From the NCBI GenBank assembly GCA_025201705.1, contig MU616571.1:57265-121264 (forward strand): a DNA stretch of 64,000 nucleotides, written 5' to 3'. Of the stretch, positions 1 through 11,109 are shown one piece after another. The notes under the pieces were generated by a model. It worked only from the letters and a program-made list of their open reading frames with translations, was not told the DNA's origin and searched no databases. A program made the position numbers and the translations under genes. Positions within the stretch are counted from its first letter, which is position 1; each line of letters starts with the position of its first letter. Source of the stretch: Dissophora ornata. Its lineage: Eukaryota > Mortierellomycota > Mortierellomycetes > Mortierellales > Mortierellaceae.

Positions 1-3000
1 CGAAATTTTTCCGCGCCAAAACCGTGTCGAGAATAGGTGGTGTAGCGGTGACGACTTCCTCTTCTGCCTCGCCTTGACTCTCAAAGCTCATAACGGAACT
101 CATGCTCCCTCGACGGATTAAAGTTGCTGTCTGCTCCATGCAGGCCTCGTTCAGCCGCGGTTCATATACCGCCCGGGCAACGCAATACTCCAGAAGCGAT
201 TTGTGCGCAAACCAGTATTGATTGCCGATGCAGGATAGGGGGATAGCTTCTAGAAGCAACTGGTTTTCAGGGCTCCTGGCAAAGAATCGAGTTTTCCACG
301 TCCCATTGTCGATAGAGCGTCTGTACTCTACCAACGGTTTTCCTGAATGCTTTTCGTAAATCGCTGTCGCCAAGTCTTTTAAAAATGTAATACAGTGATA
401 TGTAAAGCCCTCCCTTTTCAAGGATTCAAATGCGCTGCGTTCTGGATCCGACAGAGTCTTTTCCGAGAGCCTATTTTTGCCACGCTTTAACCACCGTTCC
501 ACAAACTCGTCGTAGAGCGCAACTTTGGTGATCTTGGTAGACGAGAAATCATGTCCTGGGTCCACGAGACCTGGCAGTACTTCAAGAGCCAAGGTAAGGA
601 GAAATGGATTTTTCACCAAGTCTTGCAAGTTTGGAATATGCTCAAGGGCTTGTCGGTAGTCTGTTTCCTTCCAAAGTGTTCGGTTCAAAGGTACGTACTG
701 CCTGATATAGTCTTGAATTTGGGCGACAGAAAAGGGAGCGATCACGGCTTCCTGAAAGTTCTCTGATACCCTGCTGCAATTCCGGTCCGTAGGCTGAAAG
801 TCGTATTCGTAATCGCTGCCGACATATTCGCTTCTGCAGCTGATCACCATCTGAGCGCGCCACTCTCCTGGCTGATTAAGTCGGTTCATGACATATAGAT
901 TATGGGTTTGTTGACTCTCATCATAGCCATCGCAAATCAGGATGAACTCACGCTGGCTCTTCAACTCTTTGATTTGAGGTTGAGTGAACCCCAAATTGCG
1001 TAACTGCTGACCGATTAGATTTTGTTCTGGTCTGTCAATCGCGGGTAGGTTGATATAGAGTGGGATCCGGCCATACTTTTCCTCATATATTCGCCACAGT
1101 TCCTTCTCGAGTTCCCGGTCAAAGGTGGATTTGCCTGCGCCGGAGTCTCCTAGTACCAAGAATACCTTTCGGTCACTACTCAGAAAGTCTTCGACCTTTT
1201 CCATCAAACCAAATAGAGCATCGTCTGAGGATCGTAGATTTGGCTTGGCTTGTGGCGGAATATATACAACTTCGTCTTGTTCTTTCAAACGTTGACTCTG
1301 AAGGTTGCGTAAGCTGTCTTCGACCTCGGGAATGTCAAAAGCTCGGCCGAGCAAGGTCGAAGATACAAGTGTTGGTAAAGCTACTGTCATTGGATATGAG
1401 CTGTAGCCTTCGCTTCGGCAGTCTTGATACAGAGCCTGCTTCTTCTCATCCCCATCCGCTTCCAGTTCTTGAAGCATGGAGCCAACGCGGTCTTTTAATG
1501 TGCTCTTGAGCGAAGCTTCCAACTGGAAAAGGATCTTAAGGACCCATTGTTTGACGTTTGCATGGTAGCCCCATTTCTCATCATCCTTGTACACCTCTCC
1601 CAAAAATTCGACTGCACTGTAACGCGTGTTGTCATCCCAGAGTAGATTTTCCGCAAGGTTTCCTAGGCGCTGGCACAGTCCCCATTGGAAGGCTGGATCG
1701 CGTCGACAAGGTACTTCATAGGTCAGTCTCTCAAATTTGTTGAATTGGCCATCCTGAAGCAAGACATCTATTCCGCGCAATGCTGGATACCACGTTTGTG
1801 CGCGGATAAAGCTTTCTTTGAGACAACTTCGGAGGGTTTGTCCGCTCTTGGTTAGCGAAGTCACACCTCGGTACGCTTCTTGAAAGAACTGGACGACTTC
1901 GGCCGCAGGCAGTCCTTCCTGGATATTCCCCAGCGCTTGAACAACTCCACTAAGGTCAAGGGCCTTCGTAGCGCTCACAATTCCTGATAGCCCTGTAGCT
2001 ATTTTTCCTGTGCGTCGTAGCGTTGCTTTCCAAGGCGATTCGTCGTCTGGGACATACTGTAAAGCTTGATAGGCGTAGGCGGCTTGGTACACTAGATAAG
2101 GATCGGTGCTGCTTTTCAAATCTTCCAAATAAGCAGAGAGGGGCTCGTGCAATTGCACGCGATTCAAGCCGGTGACCTGACTATCGGCCATTGCATCTAA
2201 GGCATGCGACACCGCCAGCGTCAATCGATAGACATATGTGGTGGATTGCAGGTGGGTGTTTTGTAAGCGCGTGCTGAGACGACTTAATATTTGGACCAGA
2301 TCATCGGCGTCGAGGTAGCCAGGACGAGCGCCTTTCACCATTTGTAACAGCCCTTCGAGCAAATGAACTTCCAGCAGGACAGGCTTCTCGATGCCGTCGA
2401 CAAAGGCGGCGAGCAGTCTTCGAAAGATATCTTTCTCGAGCACAGGTGTTAAGTGCACTACCTCGGTCACCGTAGTTTCCTGTTTAAGTTCGTCATTGAT
2501 GAACTCCACAATCATATTCGCTGCAAGCATGCGCAGTTTCTTTTGTCCACGTAGGTCCTTAAGCATGGCATGAAGCCACGTACGCTCGGCTTCGTCGAAT
2601 ACTGTTTCGTCGATTGACTCGGCAGGCGTTGTTGAGTTAGACAACAGGCCGAGACAGTATACTAGCTGGGGGGTGCTAGTGATGTGCTCATCCGGTTCTG
2701 GTAAATCATATTTGGCAATAGGGGGAGACACATCGTGACTAAACATCTGCCGAGGAGACAACGTAGCATTGATTTTCAACGCGGCCAGAGTCTTTTCAAG
2801 GAATTTGTCTGCGTTGTCGTTAGATTCGGCATCCTTGCTGGGTTTAGAGGAGCCAGGTTGTATGTCCACGCCTTGGATGCGGTCCCATTTTTTCGCTCTA
2901 CCAAAGCTGGCGTCTGCCTTGCTGCGGCGCTCCAAGCTTTGATACATTTTGCCGAGTTCGAAGTACGCTTCCGAGAATTTATGTCGGACAGACTGATCCT

Positions 3001-3166
3001 TCACACCCCAAGTGTAGACCTTATCCAAGTGCTTTTTTGCGTCCTCGCATGACTTGAGAGCGATTTTGGAGTCGTTGGTATTGTGGGCATTTTCCAATAG
3101 GAGGCTTGCGAACTCCAGTGTCCGTGAGAGAGTGGTATTCGATGGCGATATAAATTCGAAAACCAT
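1..3166 (-). CDS. NACHT-domain STAND NTPase, 3' end beyond the window
   Basis: The frame is open from ATG at 3166 to the left edge, about 1,055 codons with no stop and no intron needed. An in-frame TGA lies about 18 bases upstream of this ATG, which fixes the start. Residues 1 to about 640 are helical, repeat-like and without obvious motifs, as in the ARM-like N-terminal halves of Mortierella NACHT proteins. Walker A (GDSGAGKST) lies near residue 672 and a Walker B-type stretch (ILICDGYDE) near 742. NACHT-type helical segments follow to about residue 1,000. Such STAND proteins bind ATP or GTP and oligomerise after sensing a ligand through C-terminal repeats, and in fungi they are linked to non-self recognition. 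The sensor part (often WD40, ankyrin or pentapeptide repeats) would lie outside the window, so ligand and role are unknown. The NACHT call is firm; the N-terminal fold is inferred. Confidence 0.88.
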   Translation of the reverse strand, partial: MVFEFISPSNTTLSRTLEFASLLLENAHNTNDSKIALKSCEDAKKHLDKVYTWGVKDQSVRHKFSEAYFELGKMYQSLERRSKADASFGRAKKWDRIQGVDIQPGSSKPSKDAESNDNADKFLEKTLAALKINATLSPRQMFSHDVSPPIAKYDLPEPDEHITSTPQLVYCLGLLSNSTTPAESIDETVFDEAERTWLHAMLKDLRGQKKLRMLAANMIVEFINDELKQETTVTEVVHLTPVLEKDIFRRLLAAFVDGIEKPVLLEVHLLEGLLQMVKGARPGYLDADDLVQILSRLSTRLQNTHLQSTTYVYRLTLAVSHALDAMADSQVTGLNRVQLHEPLSAYLEDLKSSTDPYLVYQAAYAYQALQYVPDDESPWKATLRRTGKIATGLSGIVSATKALDLSGVVQALGNIQEGLPAAEVVQFFQEAYRGVTSLTKSGQTLRSCLKESFIRAQTWYPALRGIDVLLQDGQFNKFERLTYEVPCRRDPAFQWGLCQRLGNLAENLLWDDNTRYSAVEFLGEVYKDDEKWGYHANVKQWVLKILFQLEASLKSTLKDRVGSMLQELEADGDEKKQALYQDCRSEGYSSYPMTVALPTLVSSTLLGRAFDIPEVEDSLRNLQSQRLKEQDEVVYIPPQAKPNLRSSDDALFGLMEKVEDFLSSDRKVFLVLGDSGAGKSTFDRELEKELWRIYEEKYGRIPLYINLPAIDRPEQNLIGQQLRNLGFTQPQIKELKSQREFILICDGYDESQQTHNLYVMNRLNQPGEWRAQMVISCRSEYVGSDYEYDFQPTDRNCSRVSENFQEAVIAPFSVAQIQDYIRQYVPLNRTLWKETDYRQALEHIPNLQDLVKNPFLLTLALEVLPGLVDPGHDFSSTKITKVALYDEFVERWLKRGKNRLSEKTLSDPERSAFESLKREGFTYHCITFLKDLATAIYEKHSGKPLVEYRRSIDNGTWKTRFFARSPENQLLLEAIPLSCIGNQYWFAHKSLLEYCVARAVYEPRLNEACMEQTATLIRRGSMSSVMSFESQGEAEEEVVTATPPILDTVLARKNF

Positions 3167-4762
3167 GTCGACCCTGAGTAATCTCTTTCAATTCGCTTCG
3201 AAAGATAACGTAGTCGGAGGGCAGTCAGTCAGATCTCTATGATGTGCGAGGCAGAGGAATATAATACAGTGATTTTGAGCTGTTTGTTCTAGGCGAGAAT
3301 GAGAAAAAAGAAAAAGGATGTACAGCTAAATGCAAGCTCGCATTGAGCAGGCGTGTGCTTGCTTGAACTGAAAAACACCCTACTTGCAGTATGCCTTGAA
3401 AGTGGATAGTGCGTCTGTTCTGGGCAACATTACTCTAGCTCCTTCTGGAGGATGTAATTTATACTACTTACACTAAAAAGACGGGGATGCGATATTGCGC
3501 AATTGTTGGGAGAGAGCAAGCATGAGTAGAGGCAGCGAGCCGACTTTCAGGGAGCGAGGGCTGCGCTCAGCTCTATATGTAGAATCAGAGAATGAGCGAG
3601 GAGTTAACCAGGATTGAGTATCGAGACGTGCGTAATTGTTCAAATGTCCCTCCGATTATGCAATACCTAGATGAGTTCAGTACTCAATTCCTATGGCCGA
3701 CTGTACAAGTGGTCTTTTGCTTGTTGTCGTGTCTTCTAGCCAAGATACCTGATGTCGAACAGCAGGAGTTAGGAGCCAGGCACAAGATTCTGGCATCCAC
3801 CCGTGTCACTGTTTACTGACAATACAAGCTTCATACCCAATGGTATTCCTGATATAGACTCTTTGGAGTGGCTGTGGAGCTAGCTCTGGTTTGCTTTCCT
3901 CTGTGTCTCCTCGGAAAGATAGCTATCGTCGAACGGCGAGTGTTAGTGCCTAGTGCGACTGAATGAACATCCAAAGCTGATATTAAAAAATGTGCCTCAC
4001 ATCAATAGCAGTGTTTGACTACTAGTAAGAACTCGAAGCAGCGAGGAGCAAGCTAGAGAGAGAGAGAGAAAGAGAAACAAAATCTGTTGTGGAAAAATGG
4101 GGGAAAAGAAAGATGAGCAGGAAAGCATGGATGCACAAGAATATTCCTTCTCACCCCCCGGGTAACAGTATTGGGCTCTCATAGATCTATGCAACAATAA
4201 AAGTGAACAAAAAGTAGATCATCTCTTCCATTTATCAAGGATGATTTTGAGGTCGACCTTGACTGAGTAAAAGTGTCAATTCAGCAGCATATGTTTATAC
4301 TCCTATTTGTCAATCCAGGCTTTCCTTGTGAAGATGCAAGTTCCAGGCGGAAAGATGTCCACGGCGCAGTTTCACTCAGTCATATTTATTGTTGCACAAG
4401 AAATGGCGAAGCATTGTTCGGATGCCCTGGAACAGTTTGCAACTGCATTTACGCCTCTCTCGCTCTCTTATCGTTTGCCACGCAGTAAAATGATGGTCTA
4501 CCAGTGGCAGCCATTCAGTGGAGTCATTTTTTTTTATGTGAGAGGACCTGACCAACGCGGAGGTCTCGACCAAAAGCAACGAAGCAATCTGAAGGTGGCG
4601 CTCTGACCTCTTGACTTCAAAGATGTGGTTCAGGAGCGCGTGTCAAGGCACGCGATAAAGTTTTCGTGTTTCAAAATAGAGTGTGCGACGTGTGCACGCG
4701 AAACCCTATCCTCTTACTTTTAGTCAAAATAAATATTCGTCGACTGACTATAACAGTAGTGT
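3167..4762. other. Gene-free interval between NACHT gene and MLH3
   Basis: About 1.6 kb with only short open frames that lack domain-like composition. It holds the upstream region of the NACHT gene and the downstream region of MLH3. A short (AG)n tract lies at 4055-4076. No RNA gene or transposon end was recognised. Confidence 0.6.
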
Positions 4763-7700
4763 TCATGCGTTGTCTCGCATCCATGGCTTCCATCGGGTAC
4801 TACCACGGTTCCTGCTCGGCAATGAGAATCTCCTGGACAGCGTTGGTGGTGGCTGACTCCGACTTTGATGACCCTGTTGCGGCTCCTGATCCAAGACAGT
4901 CAACGGCACAATACTCGGCCGACCATGCGCGCATTGGAATGGGAAGTTACAACGCGCTAAATTGTGTACAACTTGTCGACACTGTTCCATGGATAGTTCG
5001 TCGTTAAACATAATGGCGCCTCGACAGGCCTTGGAATTGACAATGTCTAAGATCCCTCGTGGACAGCCCCTGATGCATCTTAGCCAGCTGGTATTATCTG
5101 TATTCGTGTTGTGAACACGACATGATACGAGGGTTTAGACATGACTCGAAGAACAAGAATGTCGCTCAAAATAACTGTTCGAATTTACCTTCAAATCCAT
5201 TCGCTCCCAAAAGATCACTACTGGCGCTACATCGTCTCTCTTCAGCCCAGCCGATCGAGTCCCTGATCAGATCCCGTGTAAGAGTCCTATCAACAACGCA
5301 TCTATCTGCAACGAGCCGTGGTAGCGCGGTAACCCATCCTTGGCTGTAGTCGGACTCGGAGGCGTAAGTGGATACACGAGTAAATCTAGCCCTCGCAGCC
5401 AATGGCTGTTCTTGTCTCCGCAAAGAGGTCGACAAGGTTGATACCGAGTCGAGGTTCTCATGAACCATGTCAACATGATCGCCGAAGTGATGCGACGCTA
5501 TAACTGTGTCGGCAGAATCCTCATCCATAGCAGAATCCTCTGGAAACTCGGATAAAGTCTGCTGTGCGCTAGCATCCTTATCCAAGACGATCCCCCAGCG
5601 ATAGAGCCAGTCCGAGTACTGTGTTGCCAGCCTCCACTCTCGTCTGCTGAGGTTAATAGGCAGGGGTGGGATCATGGTCATGGCGTCCAATTTGTGAGTG
5701 AGAAGCTCGGTAGGATCATTTTTCACGCTCTCCGTCGGTACCACCGAAGTAGAAAAGGAACATATACACATCTCCTTCATCAACCGCTCTACTCGCACAC
5801 GCTCATCCGCCGCATGTTGATCGATCACAACCAAGACTGTTGACCGAGGCTCTCTACCAGTCGACTGTAGAGCAGCTGTGGCGTCCATGGTGCATAAAAT
5901 AAATTTGCGATCCAACTGAGCAACAACTCTCGCTCGCTGAAGGCACTCCTTTGAGAGCTGAAGACTCTTAATGTCAAAGAGACTGTGTGATACTGGGTCT
6001 CCACTACCAAAGAATCGGCTGATAGACTTTTCGACCGATTCGCTTTGTCTTATTTCACCTGAATCCATCTGGGCATCCAGACTCAATGTTTGCAACGACG
6101 GAACTTGAATGGGTGGTGTTGTAAACACGGGGTTAACCCACTTGCGAAGCGCATCCTGCGCCCAGATGCCTGAAGTTCCTGTGTTAAACGGCCTAAGTTG
6201 CGTATCCCTTGTATGGGGTAGTGAGGTCCTGAAAAATAGACGCGTGTTTTTATATCAGCATTGCATTGCAATTCCTTGATGTTTAATCTAGCATTCAAAA
6301 TATGGATCCACACCTGGATGGGCGAGACCTTTCGCTAGCCGGTCTAGGCAACATGATTCCACTGCTATTATGTGTGCTATACTCTACTTCGTGGCTGACG
6401 AAATCATCCTTGAACATTCATTTGGAAAGAAGGTGCGGATGAAATCAATATACGTGACGACAAAAGTAGGATTTATGGCGGGAGGTACGCAATGTAGTAA
6501 AGTGTCCTACGTCAAGTAATGAAGCCATCCAGTCAGCATCCAGTTCGAACTCGAGCTCATCCTCCAGATCGATTTCATTACAGCAAGCATTCTCGCGCCG
6601 AGGAGCCTTCGCGGTTTTAGACGGCCGAGATGACTTGACGCGGGAGAAATTGCCTAGTGGAACTGACTCTCCTAGCGCGCTCTTCGTTCTCGACTTGCGC
6701 TTTCTGGTAGTGATCTGGTTCCTCAACGTCGCCGCAGCTGATCTTGAAAGAAGATGCTGTCGTTCGAGGAATGCAATGACTGTGTCCCGCACGACATGCA
6801 AGACTCGCTCTTCGTCCTAAAGGCCGATCAATATCCGGACATGTTATTTCGCTTGCCACTCTCGTGGCCCTAGATTTATAAAATTTTACAATACAAACCT
6901 CAAACTCCACGGTCACCTTTGATGGGTCCACGCATATGTCATATTCGCTCACGGGACACTTCAATGTGAGTACAAACACTGGGTGTCTCTCTCTGGACCG
7001 TCTCCCATCCTGTTCGTAATGAAGGCTGTCCTTTGTGAAACTCGATTGCTGAAAGAGCTGTGTAATCGCCCCTTGTAGGTTTTCACAACGAATTGGTCGA
7101 TTATTCAAAAAGATGTACTGATAGAGTCGATTGTAGTGTCCCACTGTCGACATATATCCAGAGAAGTCGTATGTTGCCTCCTCAGGATTGGACTTTATAT
7201 ATGTTAGTGATGAAGATAGGGCTTGTCCAAGGACTGAGGTAATCCTATGCAGTTGAGAATCCACTTTACGGCATATCATCACTCTCGTATCCTTTGCCAT
7301 GTCAATCACAGTGAACGAGATACGTGGGGCGATCAAGGCTAACGTTTCCACGGCCCGTCGGACTTTGTCCAGCTCCAGCTCCAATTTGGAGGAAGAAGCT
7401 TCAGACCAATATCGTTGCCTTACAGGGAACTAGGGACAGTTGCCACAATCAGTCGGCTTGTGTGTAATGATATCTGCCGGAGAGGAATATAGCTTAAAAC
7501 GAATGATACCTTATAGAACAGATCGCGCACAGACACGGTGGTGCCGTGGTTGTATCTTGGGTGCTTGCTCGATCTCCCACAAAACAATTTGTCTCCTCCC
7601 TGGCCAAACGAGGAATTTGTCAGACAAGACTCGAATCGTCGCGAGGAGATCAGCTTTTTTCGCTTAAGAGAACTAGTACCTACTTTGAAGATAGTGGAGT

Positions 7701-8242
7701 AGACATACTCCTGATCTGATGGCCTGGACACGATATCTACTAGCGACATTTCGGTCAATGCTGCAATAGCTGTAGAGATGACGATGCAGGTATAAGAATC
7801 CGTGGTAGATATTGATAGCGAGCCTTTTCAACTGTATGAGGTATACCTTCACCACGGAAACCAAAAGTTGTGATCTTTCGTAGGTCCTGCAAGGTGGAAC
7901 ACTTGGACGTCGAATAGCGCAATCCGATACGCTCCATGTCGATTGCAGTGATCCCGTCCCCGTTGTCAGAGACCTGCAGACTATGGCCAGCGACATCGAC
8001 TTTGACTTCGATTGAGGACGCGTTTGCATCGATACCTTTCGGTAAGTATGACGGAAGTTTAGTTCGGGATTTGTGGCACCGGCTCAACGGTTTGAACTAA
8101 GAGCGCCACCAAATGATTGAAGGTCGAGATGCTGCTTACTGTTCTGAACAAGTTCTGCGACACACTGCTCCAGTGAGTTAGCGACTAAAGAGGCGCGTAG
8201 TTCCTCAGCGACGCCAGGGGCCAATGGCTGGATTGAAGCCAT
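4763..8242 (-). CDS. MLH3: DNA mismatch repair protein MLH3 (MutL homologue)
   Basis: MLH3 pairs with MLH1 in the nucleus to form the MutL-gamma endonuclease, which acts in meiotic crossover resolution and some mismatch repair. Nine exons join in frame: 8140-8242, 7847-8035, 7684-7769, 7510-7599, 6899-7429, 6511-6816, 6314-6408, 5189-6228 and 4763-5097, giving 924 residues. The N-terminal GHKL ATPase shows ELVQNSIDAN (about residue 30), DNGDGI and GFRGEA, the first and last rebuilt only across splice joins. The C-terminal domain shows KWVNPVF, the nuclease motif DQHAADERVRVE near residue 602, and FNDELS...FQCAHGRPSIVPL near 870, typical of MLH3. The sixth exon could instead end later (donor at 6475), adding about 12 residues. 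It is divergent from the membrane-protein gene at 8833. Identity is secure; the exon 6/7 join is the weakest point. Confidence 0.94.
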
Positions 8243-8832
8243 TACATGCTTGCTAATGAGAGGGATTGAATGAAGAGCGAAAGAAGAGAACTAGGATGGA
8301 AGTTGCCCAGCAGTGGGGGCATGGTCATGGAAGGTGTTCATCGCGAGTGTTAACAGCAGGCCCAATTTGGTAAAGATCGCCGCGTGGACAGGGACAACTG
8401 CCATCGCTCATTGGCGCGCCATTACCATCATCCATCGTCGCTCTGTTCTCAGACAATGTTGGCGATGCAAAGAGGTGCACTGTAGACAATAATTCCCTTT
8501 GCTCGCTCTGTCCCTTTTACATCTGGCAACAGGGCTGTTGTTCTCTGTCTCGCTGCAACTCTGTCTCTGATAAACTATTTCAACGGCCGCAAAGAGGGAA
8601 CAGCCCACCGAAGATAGGACCTCTCCTTCATTCTTCTCTCCATCAGCAAGATTCCTCTACTTCCTTCTCCGTCGGAGCCCTCCTCCCCCATTGGAGCCAA
8701 ACATCCTTAATCAACCATCGATCATACCTAGTCTGTTCTCTTCTTCCTCTTCATCCTCATTGCTCACCCTCATTGCTCCCCTTCCTTGTTACGTCTCAAT
8801 CTCAAGCCGCCATCCTTCCACATATCCATTCA
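8243..8832. promoter_or_regulatory. Shared upstream region of MLH3 and membrane-protein gene
   Basis: This 590-base gap separates two divergent start codons and must hold both promoters and leaders. The right half (about 8620-8830) is strongly pyrimidine-rich on the + strand, as is common just upstream of fungal start codons. No clear TATA element was seen. Confidence 0.45.
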
Positions 8833-10299
8833 ATGCGCCCACCAGGACGCTCCACTCCACTGCCCCTGGCTACAATCTACATCATTCTCGCCTTCGTCCT
8901 CTTGAATACCGCCCAGCGTCATGTCTCCACCTTTGCTGAGCCCACTTCTTTCTCTGCCATCATTCTCAAGGCATCGGTTTCAGAGGTAGCATCGCCAATG
9001 GTGTCGTCAGGGACTCACTCCTCTACCTCTACAACCGCTACCACTACCACTACCACTACCACTTCCACTTTCACTTCAAACTCGACTCATGCCATTACCA
9101 GCTCCACCCTCACTACGCAATCCACGCCCACGCCCTCGACAACCCCACTCCCACGTCGTTGTAAAGAGTGCCCCGCAAACAACACCAAGGGCCTCACATG
9201 CTACAAGAACACCCAATGCGTCCCTCTGTCCCTTCTCTGTAACACTGTTACCAACTCCACAACCAATATCACCACGGGTACAAACCCATGCATGGATACC
9301 ACTGGTCCAGCCTCAACAGTCGACCCCATCGCCTGCCAGGATCAACTCTGCTACGCCAAAGACTTTCTGCCACTCCCTTTACCGGGATCCGGCAAGGTTA
9401 ACAGGAACAGCAGCTCCAATTGTATGAACGGTACCTTCTTCTCTCTCTATGGCACTCCGGTAGCAAGCGGCGGTGTGGTTAGATATACACAGTCTTGCGT
9501 CGGCCAGTTCTCAACAGGCCAAACGGCGTCCTGTAGCTCATGGGAATACCAAGCTCAAAGCTCCTGTTTCTTGAGCACTTGTGGACCGGGCATGGGTTGC
9601 CAACAACCTTTTGAGTGCAGAAAGTCATCCACTTCCTCGGCAGCGCAGCTGTACGGTATCTGCATGAGCCCGAACTCAACAGAAGACCCCGGTGATGATG
9701 GAGATCAGGACTCTGCTAAGGATCGCCTGATCGTAGGCCTGTTGATTGGTCTCTGCGGTCTAGTCCTCAGCGCTGGCATCGGCACAGGATTCTGGCATTT
9801 CAGGAAGAGGCGACTCAGGCAACTGCGGCTACAGAACGGCGAGAGAGAGGATGACAGGGTATGGAACGAGAAGATGTCTCTGCTATCAGCGCTCAAGGTC
9901 TGCTGCGACTCTTGTTTTTTCTTTGGAGGAGGATCAAGGAGACGGAGGAGCGATGGGGCGGCTACCGCAAGAGGAACGCGACACGTGCGTGTTGTATCCC
10001 TGGCGGAGTCGGATAGCCCTGAAAACCCGTTGGAGACAGACCATCGATCGAACCTCATCTTCGCGAGACGGTGGCGATGGGGCCATGGACAGCATGCCGG
10101 CGCAGGAGCGGGTGTTACGGAAGGAGGAGTCGCCGTACTACCGGAGCTTGAGCCTCCGCCATTGTACCATCAAGGACCAGAGCTGCCGTCGTACCAAGAC
10201 CGCAACACAATCCTGCTCACGCCTGTCGGACCTGAACAAGCGCACGTTGTCGATCACTCAGAGAGTGAAGGGCAAGCAACTTTGCCAATACCTAAATGA
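8833..10299 (+). CDS. Ser/Thr-rich, Cys-containing single-pass membrane protein
   Basis: A single exon of 488 codons. I chose the ATG at 8833 because it places a hydrophobic signal-like segment (about residues 12-30) at the N-terminus; an in-frame ATG at 8773 would put 20 unlikely residues ahead of it. A Ser/Thr-rich, mucin-like stretch follows, encoded partly by an (ACC/ACT)n run near 9040-9065. Next come a Cys-rich ectodomain (about residues 110-285) with N-glycosylation sites and a transmembrane helix around residues 298-320 (IVGLLIGLCGLVLSAGIG). The 165-residue cytosolic tail starts with basic residues and has Pro-rich ends. The layout suits a cell-wall-facing surface or sensor protein, but I recognise no named family. 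Poly(A) signals follow directly. Confidence 0.72.
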   Translation: MRPPGRSTPLPLATIYIILAFVLLNTAQRHVSTFAEPTSFSAIILKASVSEVASPMVSSGTHSSTSTTATTTTTTTTSTFTSNSTHAITSSTLTTQSTPTPSTTPLPRRCKECPANNTKGLTCYKNTQCVPLSLLCNTVTNSTTNITTGTNPCMDTTGPASTVDPIACQDQLCYAKDFLPLPLPGSGKVNRNSSSNCMNGTFFSLYGTPVASGGVVRYTQSCVGQFSTGQTASCSSWEYQAQSSCFLSTCGPGMGCQQPFECRKSSTSSAAQLYGICMSPNSTEDPGDDGDQDSAKDRLIVGLLIGLCGLVLSAGIGTGFWHFRKRRLRQLRLQNGEREDDRVWNEKMSLLSALKVCCDSCFFFGGGSRRRRSDGAATARGTRHVRVVSLAESDSPENPLETDHRSNLIFARRWRWGHGQHAGAGAGVTEGGVAVLPELEPPPLYHQGPELPSYQDRNTILLTPVGPEQAHVVDHSESEGQATLPIPK

Positions 10300-10323
10300 G
10301 ACATTTAAAAAAAGCTCCTGTAC

Positions 10324-10329
10324 AATAAA
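10324..10329 (+). terminator. Poly(A) signal AATAAA
   Basis: An AATAAA hexamer, overlapping further AATAAA copies, sits about 25 bases after the stop codon of the membrane-protein gene and is a likely 3' end-formation signal. Confidence 0.5.
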
Positions 10330-11109
10330 TAAATAATGATGCTCACACCCGCACCCGTTGTCAAGAAATGTATTCCTTTTTGGGTCAATCGTTTACGCGG
10401 CAAGGCATATTTTGCTGACAGTCGTTCCCCCTTGCAGGTGCATTTCCCCTTCCTGCAGGCACCTGTGCTCTGTCAAAATTTCCAGGAATAAAATGAACGC
10501 GCTCCAACTGAAAACAAGAGCAGCAACTCAATCAGCTTCATACATAAACCATTAAGACGCTTTTACTCAATGAAAATCATGTCGCGACTCTTGTCATTGG
10601 TAAGGGCCATATTGCAGTCCTAGTGGATGCATAAGCCTAGAGTAAAATGCCGAAAAAGTGGTAGTGAGATAGCGACTTTTGTGTGTGGGATATAAATAAA
10701 CCTGTCTTTGGGTAGCTTGCTCTGATTATGAGTCGCCTCCAGAAACGCGCTGTGCTTTTGAAAGGACCCCCTGTCCTGGGAGTGGAATGTGTGTGCTTTG
10801 AGGGACTTTGACAGCAACAGCAGCCTTGTAAGTCCCGCTCTTTATACCCGAAAAATTTGAACTGCCCCTGAAAGCGGGACACGTTCCCCTCACGTGCATG
10901 CTAAAGCGGCTCTGCAGTCATGTCCTCCATTTTCTCTCCATCATGCCTTCATTTCTCCATTCCCTTTTCTCCTAAAACTGTTGTCGGGGACACTAACAAC
11001 ACACTCTCCAAGCAAGGTATATAAAACAGGACACGCAGGTCGGAAGAATCCTCCCGTACGCATTAACCTTATTTTATATTTATCTTTGGCCATAAACTCT
11101 GCATCTAGA
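10330..11109. promoter_or_regulatory. Upstream region of the F-box pseudogene, with TATA-like element
   Basis: There is no convincing gene in this 780-base stretch. A TATATAAAA element at 11018-11026 lies 84 bases before the ATG at 11110, and a pyrimidine-rich block precedes it (10920-10975). The promoter therefore still looks intact although the gene downstream is broken. Confidence 0.45.
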
